DNA of 64,000 nt, taken from contig DATJTW010000107.1 in NCBI GenBank assembly GCA_035502995.1, positions 62,001 through 126,000 on the forward strand, in the 5' to 3' direction. A program made the position numbers and the translations under genes. This DNA comes from CADEED01 sp035502995. GTDB taxonomy: Bacteria > Pseudomonadota > Gammaproteobacteria > Steroidobacterales > Steroidobacteraceae. Every line of letters begins with the position of its first letter. Positions within the stretch are counted from its first letter, which is position 1. The notes below the pieces were generated by a model that had not been told where the DNA came from, made no database searches, and saw only the letters and a program-made list of their open reading frames with translations. Of this stretch, positions 1 through 8,983 are shown piece by piece.

Positions 1-350
1 CCGATGTCGTCCGCCAGCCACGAGTGATGCGTCGGCGGAAATGCCCACGGCGCGTCGAGGCTGCACGTGGAGACGTCGACGAAATCCGGTGTATCGACGT
101 GCTCGTACACCAGCGGCGAACCGCATTTTCCGCAGAACCGGCGCACCACCTTGGGCGAGGACTCATACGCGGCGAGTTCACCGCGCGTGATGCGGAATTC
201 CGCCCGTGCGAACGTCAGCCAGGCCATCACCGGCGCCGCCGACGACCGCCGGCACGACTGGCAATGACAGACCATGCTGTTCGCCGGATTCGTCGTGGCC
301 GAATACCGAACCGCGCCGCACATGCAGCCGCCCTGGATGTCCTGGTTCAA
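1..350 (-). CDS. GFA/CENP-V family zinc protein (partial)
   Basis: The 3' end runs off the left edge, so about 116 codons are visible. The reading frame contains the cysteine pattern of the GFA (glutathione-dependent formaldehyde-activating enzyme-like) family: CMC near the N-terminus, CHCQSC about 20 residues later and CGKC about 50 residues after that, which bind two zinc ions. These proteins are small cytoplasmic enzymes or binding proteins whose substrates are mostly unknown; the family name should not be read as a proven reaction. No ATG lies upstream of CMC; I chose the TTG at 350, which has a G-rich stretch just before it, so the start is uncertain. Other reading frames here lack any recognisable motif. 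Confidence 0.8.
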   Translation of the reverse strand, partial: MNQDIQGGCMCGAVRYSATTNPANSMVCHCQSCRRSSAAPVMAWLTFARAEFRITRGELAAYESSPKVVRRFCGKCGSPLVYEHVDTPDFVDVSTCSLDAPWAFPPTHHSWLADDI

Positions 351-438
351 ACGCAAGCCCCCGCCCGGAATACGCCGTGGCGGGAGCTTACCTTTTTACC
401 CCGCGAGGACGGGCCGCTTCGGCGCCGATCGGGGCCGC

Positions 439-472
439 AAAAAAATAGAGCCCCGCCAAGGGCGGGGCTCTA
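439..472 (-). terminator. Rho-independent terminator
   Basis: A perfect 12-bp stem (446-457 with 461-472, loop AAG) is followed, on the minus strand, by seven T residues (439-445). It lies about 110 bases beyond the stop of the HDOD gene and between it and the GFA gene, so it should end the HDOD transcript. Confidence 0.85.
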
Positions 473-580
473 GTCGCGCGGAAACGGGGGTCTTGTTCCG
501 CAGCTATCGGTCTGTGGATCCCGGTAGGGTTCCAGTCTCCACGTCTACTCTGTGTCGCGAAACGCGACTTTCTCTCACCC

Positions 581-1696
581 CTAAGGCGACTTTATTTCGT
601 CGTGCTTGAGGTACTGACCGGCGAACCGGTCCCACAGGCGCCCGATATTCGATCTTCGATCGTCGCCGGCGACCAGCATCGCGCGCGCTTCCTGCTCCGT
701 GAGCTTGCCGAGACGGCACAACACGATGGCGGAACCCGCGACGCGGCCGAAGCGCAGCGAGCGGCCGAGCGACGTTTCCATCTGCAACTCGGCGGCGAGC
801 GTCTGGCTCTCGAGCGCGTATTGCACGCGTTCGTTGAGCTCCCAGCTCGCGGCGATGCGGCTCGCGGTCGGCGCGACCCAGGTCTCGAGCAGGCGCGCGA
901 CGCTGCCCGGATCGGCTTTCAGCTCGGGATGCGCGGCGAACTGGTCGCGCACGATGCGGAACACGACGATCGCGGACAGGCCGTACAGCAACCCGACGAG
1001 CTGCGAGACGAACGGCTCCGTGCGCTCGACTTGGATCGCGTGCGTCTCCGCCGTCACCGACGAATACAACGTGTGCTCCCAGCACAACTCGGGGAACTTG
1101 CTGAACGCGCCGCTGCCCGCGGCCATCAGCGGCTGCACGAGCGCGGTGGCGATGATCGAGCGGATGCCGGCGACGCCCACCAGCGTGACCGCGCGCTCGA
1201 TGCTCTCGATCGGTGTGCTGTTGATGCGATACAGCGGGCTGTTCGCGATGCGCAGCAGGTTCGCGGTGAGCGCGGGATCCTGCGCGATGATCGAGGACAT
1301 CTCGTGCATCGACGCGTCGTTGTCGTTGACCGTCGCCATGAGCTTCGGCAGCAGCGACGGGCGTCGCGGGAAATATTCCGGACGCGCCTCGATGCGCTCC
1401 AGCAATTGCGCCACGCCCTTGAACACCGGCGCATGCGTGGGATCGGGCGGCTGGCTCAATGCTTCGCGCGGCGCGTCGTCGAGCGCGTACGCGACGAAAC
1501 GGCGCAGCGCTTCGTCCCAATGCAGCGAACCGCTCGAGCCCGCGGGCCGCGTGCCGGTCAACGTCCGGTTCGAACCGGTGGTCGACGCGATCGGATCGAC
1601 GGGCACGGGTTTGCGCCGGGTGGCGTTCAGCCAGACGAAGACGCCGAGCAGGGCAACGGCACCCCCGCCGATCAGGATGGCAAGCGACAAGTTCAT
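581..1696 (-). CDS. Membrane-anchored HDOD-domain signalling protein
   Basis: 371 residues. Residues 4-23 form one hydrophobic segment, then comes a Gly/Thr/Pro-rich linker. From about residue 90 the protein matches HDOD: the stretch with FPRRPSLLPKL, then LLRIANSPLY and AVTLVGVAGIRSI are the usual signatures. HDOD domains are related to HD phosphohydrolases but lack the metal-binding HD pair and act as non-catalytic signalling or regulatory modules. The gene stands alone, with a minus-strand terminator beyond it and a 145-base gap upstream. A clear paralogue lies at 35530-36606. The exact pathway cannot be told from the sequence. Confidence 0.85.
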   Translation of the reverse strand: MNLSLAILIGGGAVALLGVFVWLNATRRKPVPVDPIASTTGSNRTLTGTRPAGSSGSLHWDEALRRFVAYALDDAPREALSQPPDPTHAPVFKGVAQLLERIEARPEYFPRRPSLLPKLMATVNDNDASMHEMSSIIAQDPALTANLLRIANSPLYRINSTPIESIERAVTLVGVAGIRSIIATALVQPLMAAGSGAFSKFPELCWEHTLYSSVTAETHAIQVERTEPFVSQLVGLLYGLSAIVVFRIVRDQFAAHPELKADPGSVARLLETWVAPTASRIAASWELNERVQYALESQTLAAELQMETSLGRSLRFGRVAGSAIVLCRLGKLTEQEARAMLVAGDDRRSNIGRLWDRFAGQYLKHDEIKSP

Positions 1697-1841
1697 GTTG
1701 CGAGGCTACCTGTTCGCGGGGTGGGACGTCACATGCGTAAAGACTCGGCTGGGCATCGGTCCGGACTGGGGGTTCTTGAGTGCCGCCGTCGGACCTTCGT
1801 GCAAATCCATGAACGGGTCGACATCCGAACCGGGACAACCC

Positions 1842-2603
1842 TCAGCCGCGCGGCCGCCGCGTCGCCAGCACCAGCGTCGTGTCGTCGTCGGTGCGCGCGC
1901 GCACGGCCGGCGACGCCAGCATGCCGTTCAGGCCGGCCGAGAGATCCGCAGCCTCGCCGACCGCGGCGCTCGCCTGCAGCGGCGGGAACACCGAGCGGAA
2001 GAATGGCGCATGCGCCGTGCGCGTCGCGAAGTGCAGCGCCAGCGGCTCGCAACCGTCCGACATCAGCGCGACATCCTGGATGTCGTCGCCGAGCTCGCAG
2101 CCGGCGGCGTTGCCGAGCGCGCGTTCGTCGGAGAGGAAGAACGTGGTGTTCGCGTATTCGCCCTTCTGCGGCCAGAACACCCAGTTCCACTCGGGCTTCA
2201 TGCCGGCCGTGACGATCACGCCGTCGCCGATCTGCAGCGCCGCCGCGCCGAGCGGCGCGACGACCACGGCGAGCAGCGTGCACGCGAGGTCGCGCGGCGC
2301 CGCCTGTCGGTCCGTCGCCGCCTCGAGCAGGCGCTGGCGGGCGACGGCCGCCGCTTCGCGCAACACCGCGAGCAGGTCGCGACGATCGGCGTGCACGCCG
2401 AGAAGCGCGATGCTGGATACGGTCGACACCGCGATCTCCGCGCCGACGTGCGCCAGCGCCGCGGTGCCCGCGCCGTCGGCGACCACGGCGATCAACGTGT
2501 CGCGCTGGTCGTTGGTCACGACCGCGAACCGGTCCTGGCAGGGCCTGGCCAGCTTCTCGTGCGCGCTGCCGGTGGCCTGTCCGGCCGCGTACCGCCACGA
2601 CAT
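1842..2603 (-). CDS. PP2C-family phosphatase (YegK-like)
   Basis: 253 residues from the ATG at 2603. This start lies just inside the end of the vWA gene (stop at 2608 on the same strand), so the two are about 4 bases apart. The N-terminus has a PP2C-like layout: an ARPCQDRF stretch with a metal-binding Asp, then VVADGAG, the core Asp-Gly motif, and a late DDDTTLV motif giving the C-terminal metal Asp. The domain is short and divergent from classical PP2C. With the vWA and kinase genes upstream it forms the kinase/phosphatase/vWA trio known from E. coli yegI-yegK-yegL and from the TerY-P triad of tellurite-type stress operons. It probably reverses phosphorylation made by the kinase at 4244-6172. 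A longer frame start (2663) would add 20 Pro/Arg-rich residues and is less likely. Confidence 0.85.
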   Translation of the reverse strand: MSWRYAAGQATGSAHEKLARPCQDRFAVVTNDQRDTLIAVVADGAGTAALAHVGAEIAVSTVSSIALLGVHADRRDLLAVLREAAAVARQRLLEAATDRQAAPRDLACTLLAVVVAPLGAAALQIGDGVIVTAGMKPEWNWVFWPQKGEYANTTFFLSDERALGNAAGCELGDDIQDVALMSDGCEPLALHFATRTAHAPFFRSVFPPLQASAAVGEAADLSAGLNGMLASPAVRARTDDDTTLVLATRRPRG

Positions 2604-2607
2604 CGAA

Positions 2608-3285
2608 CTACTCCGCGCTCGCCCAGCCGTCGGGCGCGGCGGGATTGGAGAGCTCGGTCGCATCGCCGGGCTGCGAGCGCGACACGCTCGACAACGAATC
2701 CGACAGCCACACGAACAATTGCCCGAACTTGAGTCCCTTCAGCCGCAGCGGCTTGCGCACCGCGACCTTCGCCAACGTCGCGATGTCGGCGTTCTCGACG
2801 CCCACCGCGTAGAACATGAACGACTTCTTCGCCTCGCCGTCGCGGATCTTCTTCGCGGCGGCGGTGATGTCGTCGGTGGGTTCGCCGTCCGAGATCATGA
2901 AGATCCACGGCCGGTAGTAGCCGATGCCGTTGTCGCGATACGCGCGCTTGCGGTCCGCGACCAGCTGCGTGGCGCGCACGATCGCCTCGCCCATCGGCGT
3001 GCCGCCGTCGGCACGCAGGTCGGGCGCGACGAACGAGTCGGCGGTGACGAACGGCTGCGTCACCTCGACCGGACCGAACGTGACCACCGCGACTTCGACG
3101 CGCTTGGCCGCCATCGAGTCCGCGCGCAGTTGCTGCGCGAACTCGTCGAGGCCGCGGTTCAGCTGCTGGATCTTCGTGCCCTTCATCGAGCCCGAGGTAT
3201 CGAGCAGCAGCAGACAGGCGCAGCGCGGCTCCGGGTTGTCCGCGAATTCCATGTTGCCGAAGGGCACTTGTTCGAGCGTCGTCAT
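2608..3285 (-). CDS. TerY/YegL-like von Willebrand factor A protein
   Basis: 225 residues. The ATG at 3285 overlaps the upstream stop as ATGA, showing translational coupling. The MIDAS metal site is intact: DTSGS at residues 29-33, a Thr in GGTPMGEA, and the Asp in ISDGEPTDD. Similarity to E. coli YegL, from memory, runs the whole length, including NPEPRC near the start, YYRPWIF in the middle and SVSRS near the end, so this is the TerY subfamily and not a generic vWA protein. These proteins are cytoplasmic, lack a signal peptide, and are thought to bind metal and a partner protein as the scaffold of the TerY-P triad with a PP2C phosphatase and a Ser/Thr kinase, both present here. The partner and trigger are unknown. 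Confidence 0.92.
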   Translation of the reverse strand: MTTLEQVPFGNMEFADNPEPRCACLLLLDTSGSMKGTKIQQLNRGLDEFAQQLRADSMAAKRVEVAVVTFGPVEVTQPFVTADSFVAPDLRADGGTPMGEAIVRATQLVADRKRAYRDNGIGYYRPWIFMISDGEPTDDITAAAKKIRDGEAKKSFMFYAVGVENADIATLAKVAVRKPLRLKGLKFGQLFVWLSDSLSSVSRSQPGDATELSNPAAPDGWASAE

Positions 3286-4247
3286 TCCTTCTCCACGGCC
3301 GTCACCGCGTCGCACGCCGGCAGGCGCCGGATGATGTCCCAGCTGATCGCGTACTTCACGCGGTTGTCGATGCGCTCGACGCGGTGCTCGGGGTCGATCT
3401 GTATCGTGACCACGTTGTTCATCCCCTCCTCGCCCGCCATCCGCGTGACCAGCCCGAGTCCGAAGGTGGCGACGTCGCCGCGCGCAGGTAGTTTGGCGGT
3501 GTCGCGCGACCGGCTGCCGGGCTCCCAGATGGAGTCGTTGTAGCGGATGCCGAACGGAGTCCCGGCCGGCAGGTCGCCGCGGTATTCGTACGCGAATGCG
3601 AGCAGCGTATCGCCGCCGCGGCACAGGCCGCGCGGCACGATGTCGGTGATCACGGGCGCGGGGGCCGCCGATTCCGGCGGCGGCGCGGGCGCCACGACGG
3701 TGCCGTCCTCGTCGAGCGGCTGCAGCAGCCACACCGGCATGCGCAGACCCGCCATGGCCATCACCAGCACGAACACGACCCAGACGCCGGCCGAGAGGAC
3801 CACGGGCCAGGAGCCGTCATCGTCCGGGATCTCGTCGCTGCCGCGATCGCGGCGATATTCGAAGCGGCCGAACTCCGAGCGGAGATAGCTCAGCCCGCGA
3901 TAACCGATGCCGCCGAACGCCAGCGCGACGGCGGTGAAGAACAGGTTGGTGGTCAGCGCGCGGTCGTAGCCGGCGTACGGCCGCGCCAGGAACATCAGCG
4001 GCGGCAGCAGGAATGCGCCGATCACGTAGAGGAAGCAGATGCCGAGCGCGAGCCAGCGCGCCCACGGCTGGTTCAACATCAGCCCCACACCGACCAGCAC
4101 CGCGGCGCCGTAGAAAATGCGGTTGGCCACGGGCGTCCCGGCGTCGCCGGACGACAGGAACAGGAGCAACGCACCCATGCCGGCGAGCAGCAGCGCGAAG
4201 CCCCACTTCGTGCGGCGCGCGTCGAGACCCGCATCGGCGACGATCAT
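3282..4247 (-). CDS. Membrane protein of the kinase/vWA operon
   Basis: 321 residues, starting at ATG 4247 with an ATGA overlap with the kinase stop; its own stop overlaps the vWA start in the same way. Hydrophobic segments occur at about residues 16-33, 42-60, 64-85 and 98-115, followed by a charged loop, another strong segment at about 148-170, then a Pro/Ala-rich linker and a soluble C-terminal domain of roughly 110 residues that looks beta-rich (VITDIVPRG to the end). I do not recognise the family. The unbroken coupling with the kinase and vWA genes implies joint expression; it may anchor the complex to the membrane or sense an outside signal, which is inference. Confidence 0.75.
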   Translation of the reverse strand: MIVADAGLDARRTKWGFALLLAGMGALLLFLSSGDAGTPVANRIFYGAAVLVGVGLMLNQPWARWLALGICFLYVIGAFLLPPLMFLARPYAGYDRALTTNLFFTAVALAFGGIGYRGLSYLRSEFGRFEYRRDRGSDEIPDDDGSWPVVLSAGVWVVFVLVMAMAGLRMPVWLLQPLDEDGTVVAPAPPPESAAPAPVITDIVPRGLCRGGDTLLAFAYEYRGDLPAGTPFGIRYNDSIWEPGSRSRDTAKLPARGDVATFGLGLVTRMAGEEGMNNVVTIQIDPEHRVERIDNRVKYAISWDIIRRLPACDAVTAVEKE

Positions 4248-6172
4248 CGCGTGGACTCCAGCTCGTCGAGGGCGGAACGCGCCGTCGCGAGATCGCGTTG
4301 CGCGTCGACGCGCTGTCGGGACACGTCTTCGACGAGACGGCGCAGTGCCGCTTCGCCATCCGTGAGCGAGCTGAGCAGCTTGTCCTGCTGCGACTGCAGG
4401 CGCGCATCGTAGTCGCGCAGCTCGCGCGACCCGCCTTCGAGCGCCGGGTCGTAACGGAATTCGGACATGCGATCGGTGGCCCAGCGCGAGATGTCCGTGA
4501 GCGTCGCGCGCGCGATGCTGCCCGGCAGGTTCACGGCGAGGCGCAGATAGTCTTCCGCGGTCTCGACGCCCCACGAGGCGAGCGTCGCGAGGTCCTGCGG
4601 CGTGACCGAGCGCAACTTCGCCTGGTCGATGCGGAAGCGGTCGAGGAATTCGTCGCGCTGCCGCTGCTCGAGCTCCTTGTGCAGCTCCTTCAGCCGGCGT
4701 GCTCGCTGCTTCGGCAGCTCGAGCAGGCGGCTCTTGATGAGGGAGAGCTCGCCGAGCTGCCGCACGAAGCCCTGGTCCGAGCAGGTGGCGTTCCAGCGCT
4801 TGACGGCGGCGTTCCACTGCGCGCGCGCCGCGAGCAGCGCGCGCTTCCGTGGCGGATCGAGTCGCGGCTTCTTGTCGCGTCGGACCTGCTTGAGCAGCAT
4901 CGCGCCGAGCGCGAGCAGGCTGCCGATCGAGATGACCACGCCGGTCGGCGACCCGGCCATCGGCCCGGCGAGCATCAACGCGACCAGGCCCAGCGCGACG
5001 ATGCCGCGACCCGGGCCACCCAGCGGATCATCGCTGGAAGTCTTCGCGCGTTGCGGCGGCAGCATCTGCATCGGTTCGACATCGTCCGGCTTGGGGATGG
5101 CGAGGATCGCGTCCCAGGCGCGCGCGAGCTGCGCCGCGCCGGCGGCCGCGACGTTCGCGAGCTCGCGACTGAACAGGCGGACACCCGTGCTGCGTTCCAT
5201 CTCGCACCAGCAGCAGCCCGGGCCGGCGCCGGGATCGGGACGACGATAGACGTGCGCCGGCGATTCCTCGCAGACGACCAGTTCGGATTCCAGCGTCTGC
5301 AGCGCCTCGACCCACGCGGCCGCCGTCGGGCGCGGCGCGTCTCCCGGTCTCGCGAACGCGAGTTCGAACAACCGCGCGATCGCCGCCCCGAATGCTTCGA
5401 GCGGCAGCGTGCCGGGCGGGCGCGTCATGCCGGCCGCGGCGGCACCGGCGCCGTATGCGAAGCGGTGCTCGGCGATGGCGCGCTCGATCGGCATCTCGCC
5501 GTCCACGTGGCGACCCGCGAATGGATGGCGGCCGCCGAACAACAGGTGGAAGACCAGCACGGCGAGGCCGAAGGCATCGTGATTCGTGTCGCGCCGCAGG
5601 CCGCGGAACGGCCTGCCGGCCAGCTCCGGCGGCGTGAACAGCGGCACGCCGACGTCGCAGGTGAACTGCCGCGCGCCGTCGCGGATCTGGAAGGAATCGC
5701 AGTCGATCAGCACCACCGTGCCGTCGCGACCCACCAGCGCGTTGCCGTGATTGACGTCGCCGATCACGTGGCCCAGCGCGTGCACCTGCGCGAACGCGCG
5801 CGCGACGTTCGCGGCGACGCGCACCACGAAACGGAAATCGACGTTCGGGAACGCGCGCCGCCGGCTCTTCGGGCTGTACAGCTGGTGCAGGTCCTCGCGG
5901 GCCGAGATCTTCTGCATCAGGAAGCCGCGCGCCGTCGTGCCATCGTCGACCAGCACGTCGACCGGCCACGCGGCGACCCGCAGCAGCGCCGGCGATGCGC
6001 GCCGCGCCATGCTGCGCAACTTCTCGACCTTGTTAGGTGCGGGCGCCTTCAGGTAGATCTTGGCGACGACGTCGGGCGCGCCGTTGACGAGATGGACGGC
6101 GCCCTCGCCGCCGCGGCCCAGCTCCCGCCCCAACACGACGGTCGACTGGTTTGACGTCCGCTTCAGTGGCAC
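4244..6172 (-). CDS. YegI-like protein kinase with C-terminal HhH region
   Basis: 642 residues. The kinase domain fills residues 10-300: glycine loop GRGGEGAV (about 19-26), the ATP Lys in VAKIY (K38), catalytic loop with Asp139 in GDVNHGN and the metal Asp in IDCDSF, which replaces the usual DFG. HRD is absent: the loop reads IGD, as in the YegI subfamily. A Cys cluster (CCWC) follows at about 325-330, then two close membrane segments (about 393-440), a basic charged stretch that may form a coiled coil, and a segment with the helix-hairpin-helix look (TPQDLATLASWGVETAEDY). Together with the vWA and PP2C genes it makes the known TerY-P/Yeg triad. Substrates are unknown. Confidence 0.85.
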   Translation of the reverse strand: MPLKRTSNQSTVVLGRELGRGGEGAVHLVNGAPDVVAKIYLKAPAPNKVEKLRSMARRASPALLRVAAWPVDVLVDDGTTARGFLMQKISAREDLHQLYSPKSRRRAFPNVDFRFVVRVAANVARAFAQVHALGHVIGDVNHGNALVGRDGTVVLIDCDSFQIRDGARQFTCDVGVPLFTPPELAGRPFRGLRRDTNHDAFGLAVLVFHLLFGGRHPFAGRHVDGEMPIERAIAEHRFAYGAGAAAAGMTRPPGTLPLEAFGAAIARLFELAFARPGDAPRPTAAAWVEALQTLESELVVCEESPAHVYRRPDPGAGPGCCWCEMERSTGVRLFSRELANVAAAGAAQLARAWDAILAIPKPDDVEPMQMLPPQRAKTSSDDPLGGPGRGIVALGLVALMLAGPMAGSPTGVVISIGSLLALGAMLLKQVRRDKKPRLDPPRKRALLAARAQWNAAVKRWNATCSDQGFVRQLGELSLIKSRLLELPKQRARRLKELHKELEQRQRDEFLDRFRIDQAKLRSVTPQDLATLASWGVETAEDYLRLAVNLPGSIARATLTDISRWATDRMSEFRYDPALEGGSRELRDYDARLQSQQDKLLSSLTDGEAALRRLVEDVSRQRVDAQRDLATARSALDELESTR

Positions 6173-6213
6173 GAACGCGATCGTAGCCGAAAGTTAGGCG
6201 GACGCGCCGCGCG

Positions 6214-7113
6214 TCACTCGCCTGCCGGCATGTCGACGCGCTTCGTACCGGCCGGACAATAACCCTGCGTGAACGTGACGGCGCCGGCGGCGTCGCGGCA
6301 CTTGAGGATCTTCGTCGCGCTCCCGCGCTCGTCCTCGCGATCGCCATTGTTCGTGTAGAGCGCGGGTGCCGGGGATTCGTCCGCGGCCGTCGCGGCCGTC
6401 TGCGCCGGCGGCGGCTCCGTCGCGTCCGGCAGTGCGGGCCCGGACACGTCCTGCTGGCTGCGCTGCCGATCGGCTTCGAGCGCTCTCTCGAGGGCGCGCT
6501 CGTGATCGAGTCGTTCGGCCTCGCGCACCGCATAGGAGCGCTCCGGCTCCGCAACCGGGTGCGGCTGGTCGCGCGCCATCGTCGGCCCGGACAACCGCGG
6601 CAACGATCCGCCCGTCGACATCCAGAACTGCGCGAAGAACAGCACCACCCACGCACCCGCCGACGCGGCGACCGTCGGGGCGGAGCCGTGCGGCACGCCG
6701 AACTCGTCGCAGCCTTCCGGCGAACAGAGATGGAAGAACAGTTTGGCGCTGATGATCACGTTCGCGATCATCATCAACACGCCCAGCAGGACGACGATCA
6801 CGAAGATCGCCATCGGCGAGCCGGAGAACAGCACCGAGAAGAACACGCCGACCTGGCCCGACAGCGCGGCGGCGCCGATCCCGAGCACGAGTGCGAGGCC
6901 ACCCAGCGCCCACGTCAGCAGGCTGCAACCGAGCGCGAGCCAGCGACCCCACTGTTCGCGGTTCAGCAGACCAAAGCCCATCGCACCGAACAACGCGGCA
7001 GTGCCGAGCGTGGCGACCTTGCCACCGCCACCGCCGAACGGGCCCCAGAAGAGGGAGCCGAGCGTCAGCAGCGCCTGGATGAGGTACAGCCAGGCCGCGA
7101 GAGTGACGATCAT
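6214..7113 (-). CDS. Four-helix-type membrane protein with DUF4124-like tail
   Basis: 299 residues from ATG 7113, preceded by a strong GGGAGGA ribosome binding site; an earlier in-frame start at 7203 is less likely. Residues 1-170 hold about four to five hydrophobic segments. Then comes a charged helical stretch rich in Arg/Glu/Ala, and a C-terminal piece (KCRDAAGAVTFTQGYCP) with two Cys that resembles the small DUF4124 domain seen at the ends of periplasmic proteins. It is the first gene of the kinase/phosphatase operon: 41 bases separate it from the kinase start. Function is unknown; it may be a membrane partner of the kinase. Confidence 0.72.
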   Translation of the reverse strand: MIVTLAAWLYLIQALLTLGSLFWGPFGGGGGKVATLGTAALFGAMGFGLLNREQWGRWLALGCSLLTWALGGLALVLGIGAAALSGQVGVFFSVLFSGSPMAIFVIVVLLGVLMMIANVIISAKLFFHLCSPEGCDEFGVPHGSAPTVAASAGAWVVLFFAQFWMSTGGSLPRLSGPTMARDQPHPVAEPERSYAVREAERLDHERALERALEADRQRSQQDVSGPALPDATEPPPAQTAATAADESPAPALYTNNGDREDERGSATKILKCRDAAGAVTFTQGYCPAGTKRVDMPAGE

Positions 7114-7230
7114 GGTTTTTCCTCCCGGGGTCGGCGCGATGCCGGGATACTGCGACTCGACTCCGCGGCGCTGCGTGATCCGGCTCACACTCGGACCAGC
7201 CACCAGCGCCGCCGCGCGCCGCGCGGCTCG

Positions 7231-8784
7231 TCAATCACAGGGCAGCTGGTCGGGCTTCGGGCCGGTGTCGCGGATCTCGGACGTCGTCCCCAGCGCGCGG
7301 ATGCGCACGTTTTCGCGCACGTCGAAGGGCGGATCGGGCGGCGTCGGCCCCGGCGGTGCCGGTGGCGGTGGCGCCGGCGCTGCCGGTGGCGCGGGCGGCG
7401 GGGGTGCAGCCGGATCGGGCGGCGGCGGCGGAAACGGCGCCGGCGGCGGACGCGGCGTGTTCTTCACGTCGATGAACGTGCCGGTCACGTGCATGAGCTC
7501 CATGCCGCCGGCCGCCGTCGCCAGGTCGCTGCTCTCGATCACGAGATTGTGGATGCACGACTCCGGCAGCCCGCGCACGTAACTCGGCGACGACGTGTTG
7601 ATGCCGACGAGGTTGCGGATATAGATGTCGTGCACGCGCGGCGTCCGGTCGGTCACGGGCTGCGCCGGACCGGCTGGCGGCGGACCGATCTCCGCGTAGT
7701 AGAAGTCGATGATGAGCGGCCAGTTGCCACTGTGCACGACGAAGTCGCGCACGCGGATGTCGTGGATGTGGCCGCCGCGATCGCGGCCCGTCTTGATCCG
7801 GAATCCGCCGCGCGAGTTGTAGAGATCCACGTTCTCGATCGTGACGTCGTGCACGCCGTTGAGGGCGTCGCTGCCGATCGAGATGCCCTGCCCGTCGCGC
7901 CCGGTGATGTTCGAGATGCGGATGTGCGAGCTCGGCAGTTGCGGCAGGCCGGCCTGCAATGCGGCGTCGGGGTCGCCGGGGTGGGAGGGCCAACCCGACT
8001 TGATCGCGATGAAATCGTCGCCGTCGCGAATGTCGAGGTTGGTGACGAGCGCGTTGGTCACGCCGACCAGGTCGAGGCCGTCGGTGTTGCGACCCATGCC
8101 GTTGATCATCAGATCGCTGATGTGGACATTGCGGCTGTAGCGGATGACCTGCAGCCAGTAGGGATGGTTGCGCAGCGTGAGACCGCTGATGGTCACGCCA
8201 TCGCATTCGTAGAACTCGAGCACGTACGGACGCAAGGAGATGATCTGCGCGTTTTCCGTCCGCGCGACCTGGTGCCAGGTCCGGCCGCCATCGCCCGGAT
8301 CGGGACGATCGGCCGCGCCGTCTATGGTGCCCGCGCCAGTGATCGACACATCGGTCGCGCCCTTCGCCGAGATCAACGCCTCGTTGGGTCGGTACACCCA
8401 GTTGACCCAGGCCGGGACGAAACGGCTGTGATCGTTGGTCGCCTGCAACGTCACGCCGGCGCCGATGTCGAGATTGATGCGGCTCTTCAGCGTGATCGGC
8501 CCGGTCAGGTACACCGCGCGATTCCCGACCACGCGCAGCTCGACGCGTCCGCCGCCCTGCGACACGCAGCTGTCGATGGCGCGCTGGATGGCGACCGTGT
8601 CGTCGACGACGCCGTCGCCGACCGCCCCGAAATCGACCGGGTTGCAGACCACCCGCGTTGCCGCATCGCCGGCATCGGCTCCCGGCGTCGGGTAGGCGTC
8701 GTCGCGGCAGCCTGCCAGCAGGAACGGAGCGACCAGCGCGAGCGCCAGCGCGGCTGACGACGTGGACGTGTGGCTTGCATTCAC
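7231..8784 (-). CDS. GH28-like polysaccharide hydrolase, lipoprotein
   Basis: About 517 residues from the GTG at 8784, which gives a normal 26-residue lipoprotein signal ending in LLAGC; ATG 8844 and TTG 8859 are alternative starts in the same frame. The mature part opens with NPVDFGAVGDGVVDDTVAIQ, the standard start of right-handed beta-helix GH28 (polygalacturonase) and related proteins. GH28-like signatures follow: NTDG and RDGDDFIAIKSG match the NTD and D-D catalytic motifs. RDGQGISIGSD may stand in for the GHG motif and RIKTGRDRGG for RIK. A Pro/Ala-rich insert (about 43 residues) interrupts the C-terminus before a final short stretch. It probably cuts pectin-like or other uronic-acid glycans at the cell surface. 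It is not obviously part of the neighbouring kinase operon (gap of 118 bases). Confidence 0.85.
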   Translation of the reverse strand: MNASHTSTSSAALALALVAPFLLAGCRDDAYPTPGADAGDAATRVVCNPVDFGAVGDGVVDDTVAIQRAIDSCVSQGGGRVELRVVGNRAVYLTGPITLKSRINLDIGAGVTLQATNDHSRFVPAWVNWVYRPNEALISAKGATDVSITGAGTIDGAADRPDPGDGGRTWHQVARTENAQIISLRPYVLEFYECDGVTISGLTLRNHPYWLQVIRYSRNVHISDLMINGMGRNTDGLDLVGVTNALVTNLDIRDGDDFIAIKSGWPSHPGDPDAALQAGLPQLPSSHIRISNITGRDGQGISIGSDALNGVHDVTIENVDLYNSRGGFRIKTGRDRGGHIHDIRVRDFVVHSGNWPLIIDFYYAEIGPPPAGPAQPVTDRTPRVHDIYIRNLVGINTSSPSYVRGLPESCIHNLVIESSDLATAAGGMELMHVTGTFIDVKNTPRPPPAPFPPPPPDPAAPPPPAPPAAPAPPPPAPPGPTPPDPPFDVRENVRIRALGTTSEIRDTGPKPDQLPCD

Positions 8785-8983
8785 CGGGAGGGCCGTCTGG
8801 TGCGGTCTTCGATGGCGGGAGTTATACGGCAATGCACGCTGCATCGGTGGATAATTCAACGCCTTTTACGCGCGCCGTGCCGCTCGCGGATGGGAAAACT
8901 GTGCGAAAAGTCCGTTGCTTTGTCGCGCCCCGCTAACTAAAGATTGCCGTCGGGGAAAGTCGAGCCGGGAGGATGGAGCCCTC

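Noticed and set aside
602..2732. Long plus-strand open frames of 536 and 677 residues opposite the HDOD, PP2C and vWA genes
   Set aside because: They are Arg/Ala-rich, show no domains and mirror the well-supported minus-strand genes, as is usual in GC-rich DNA.
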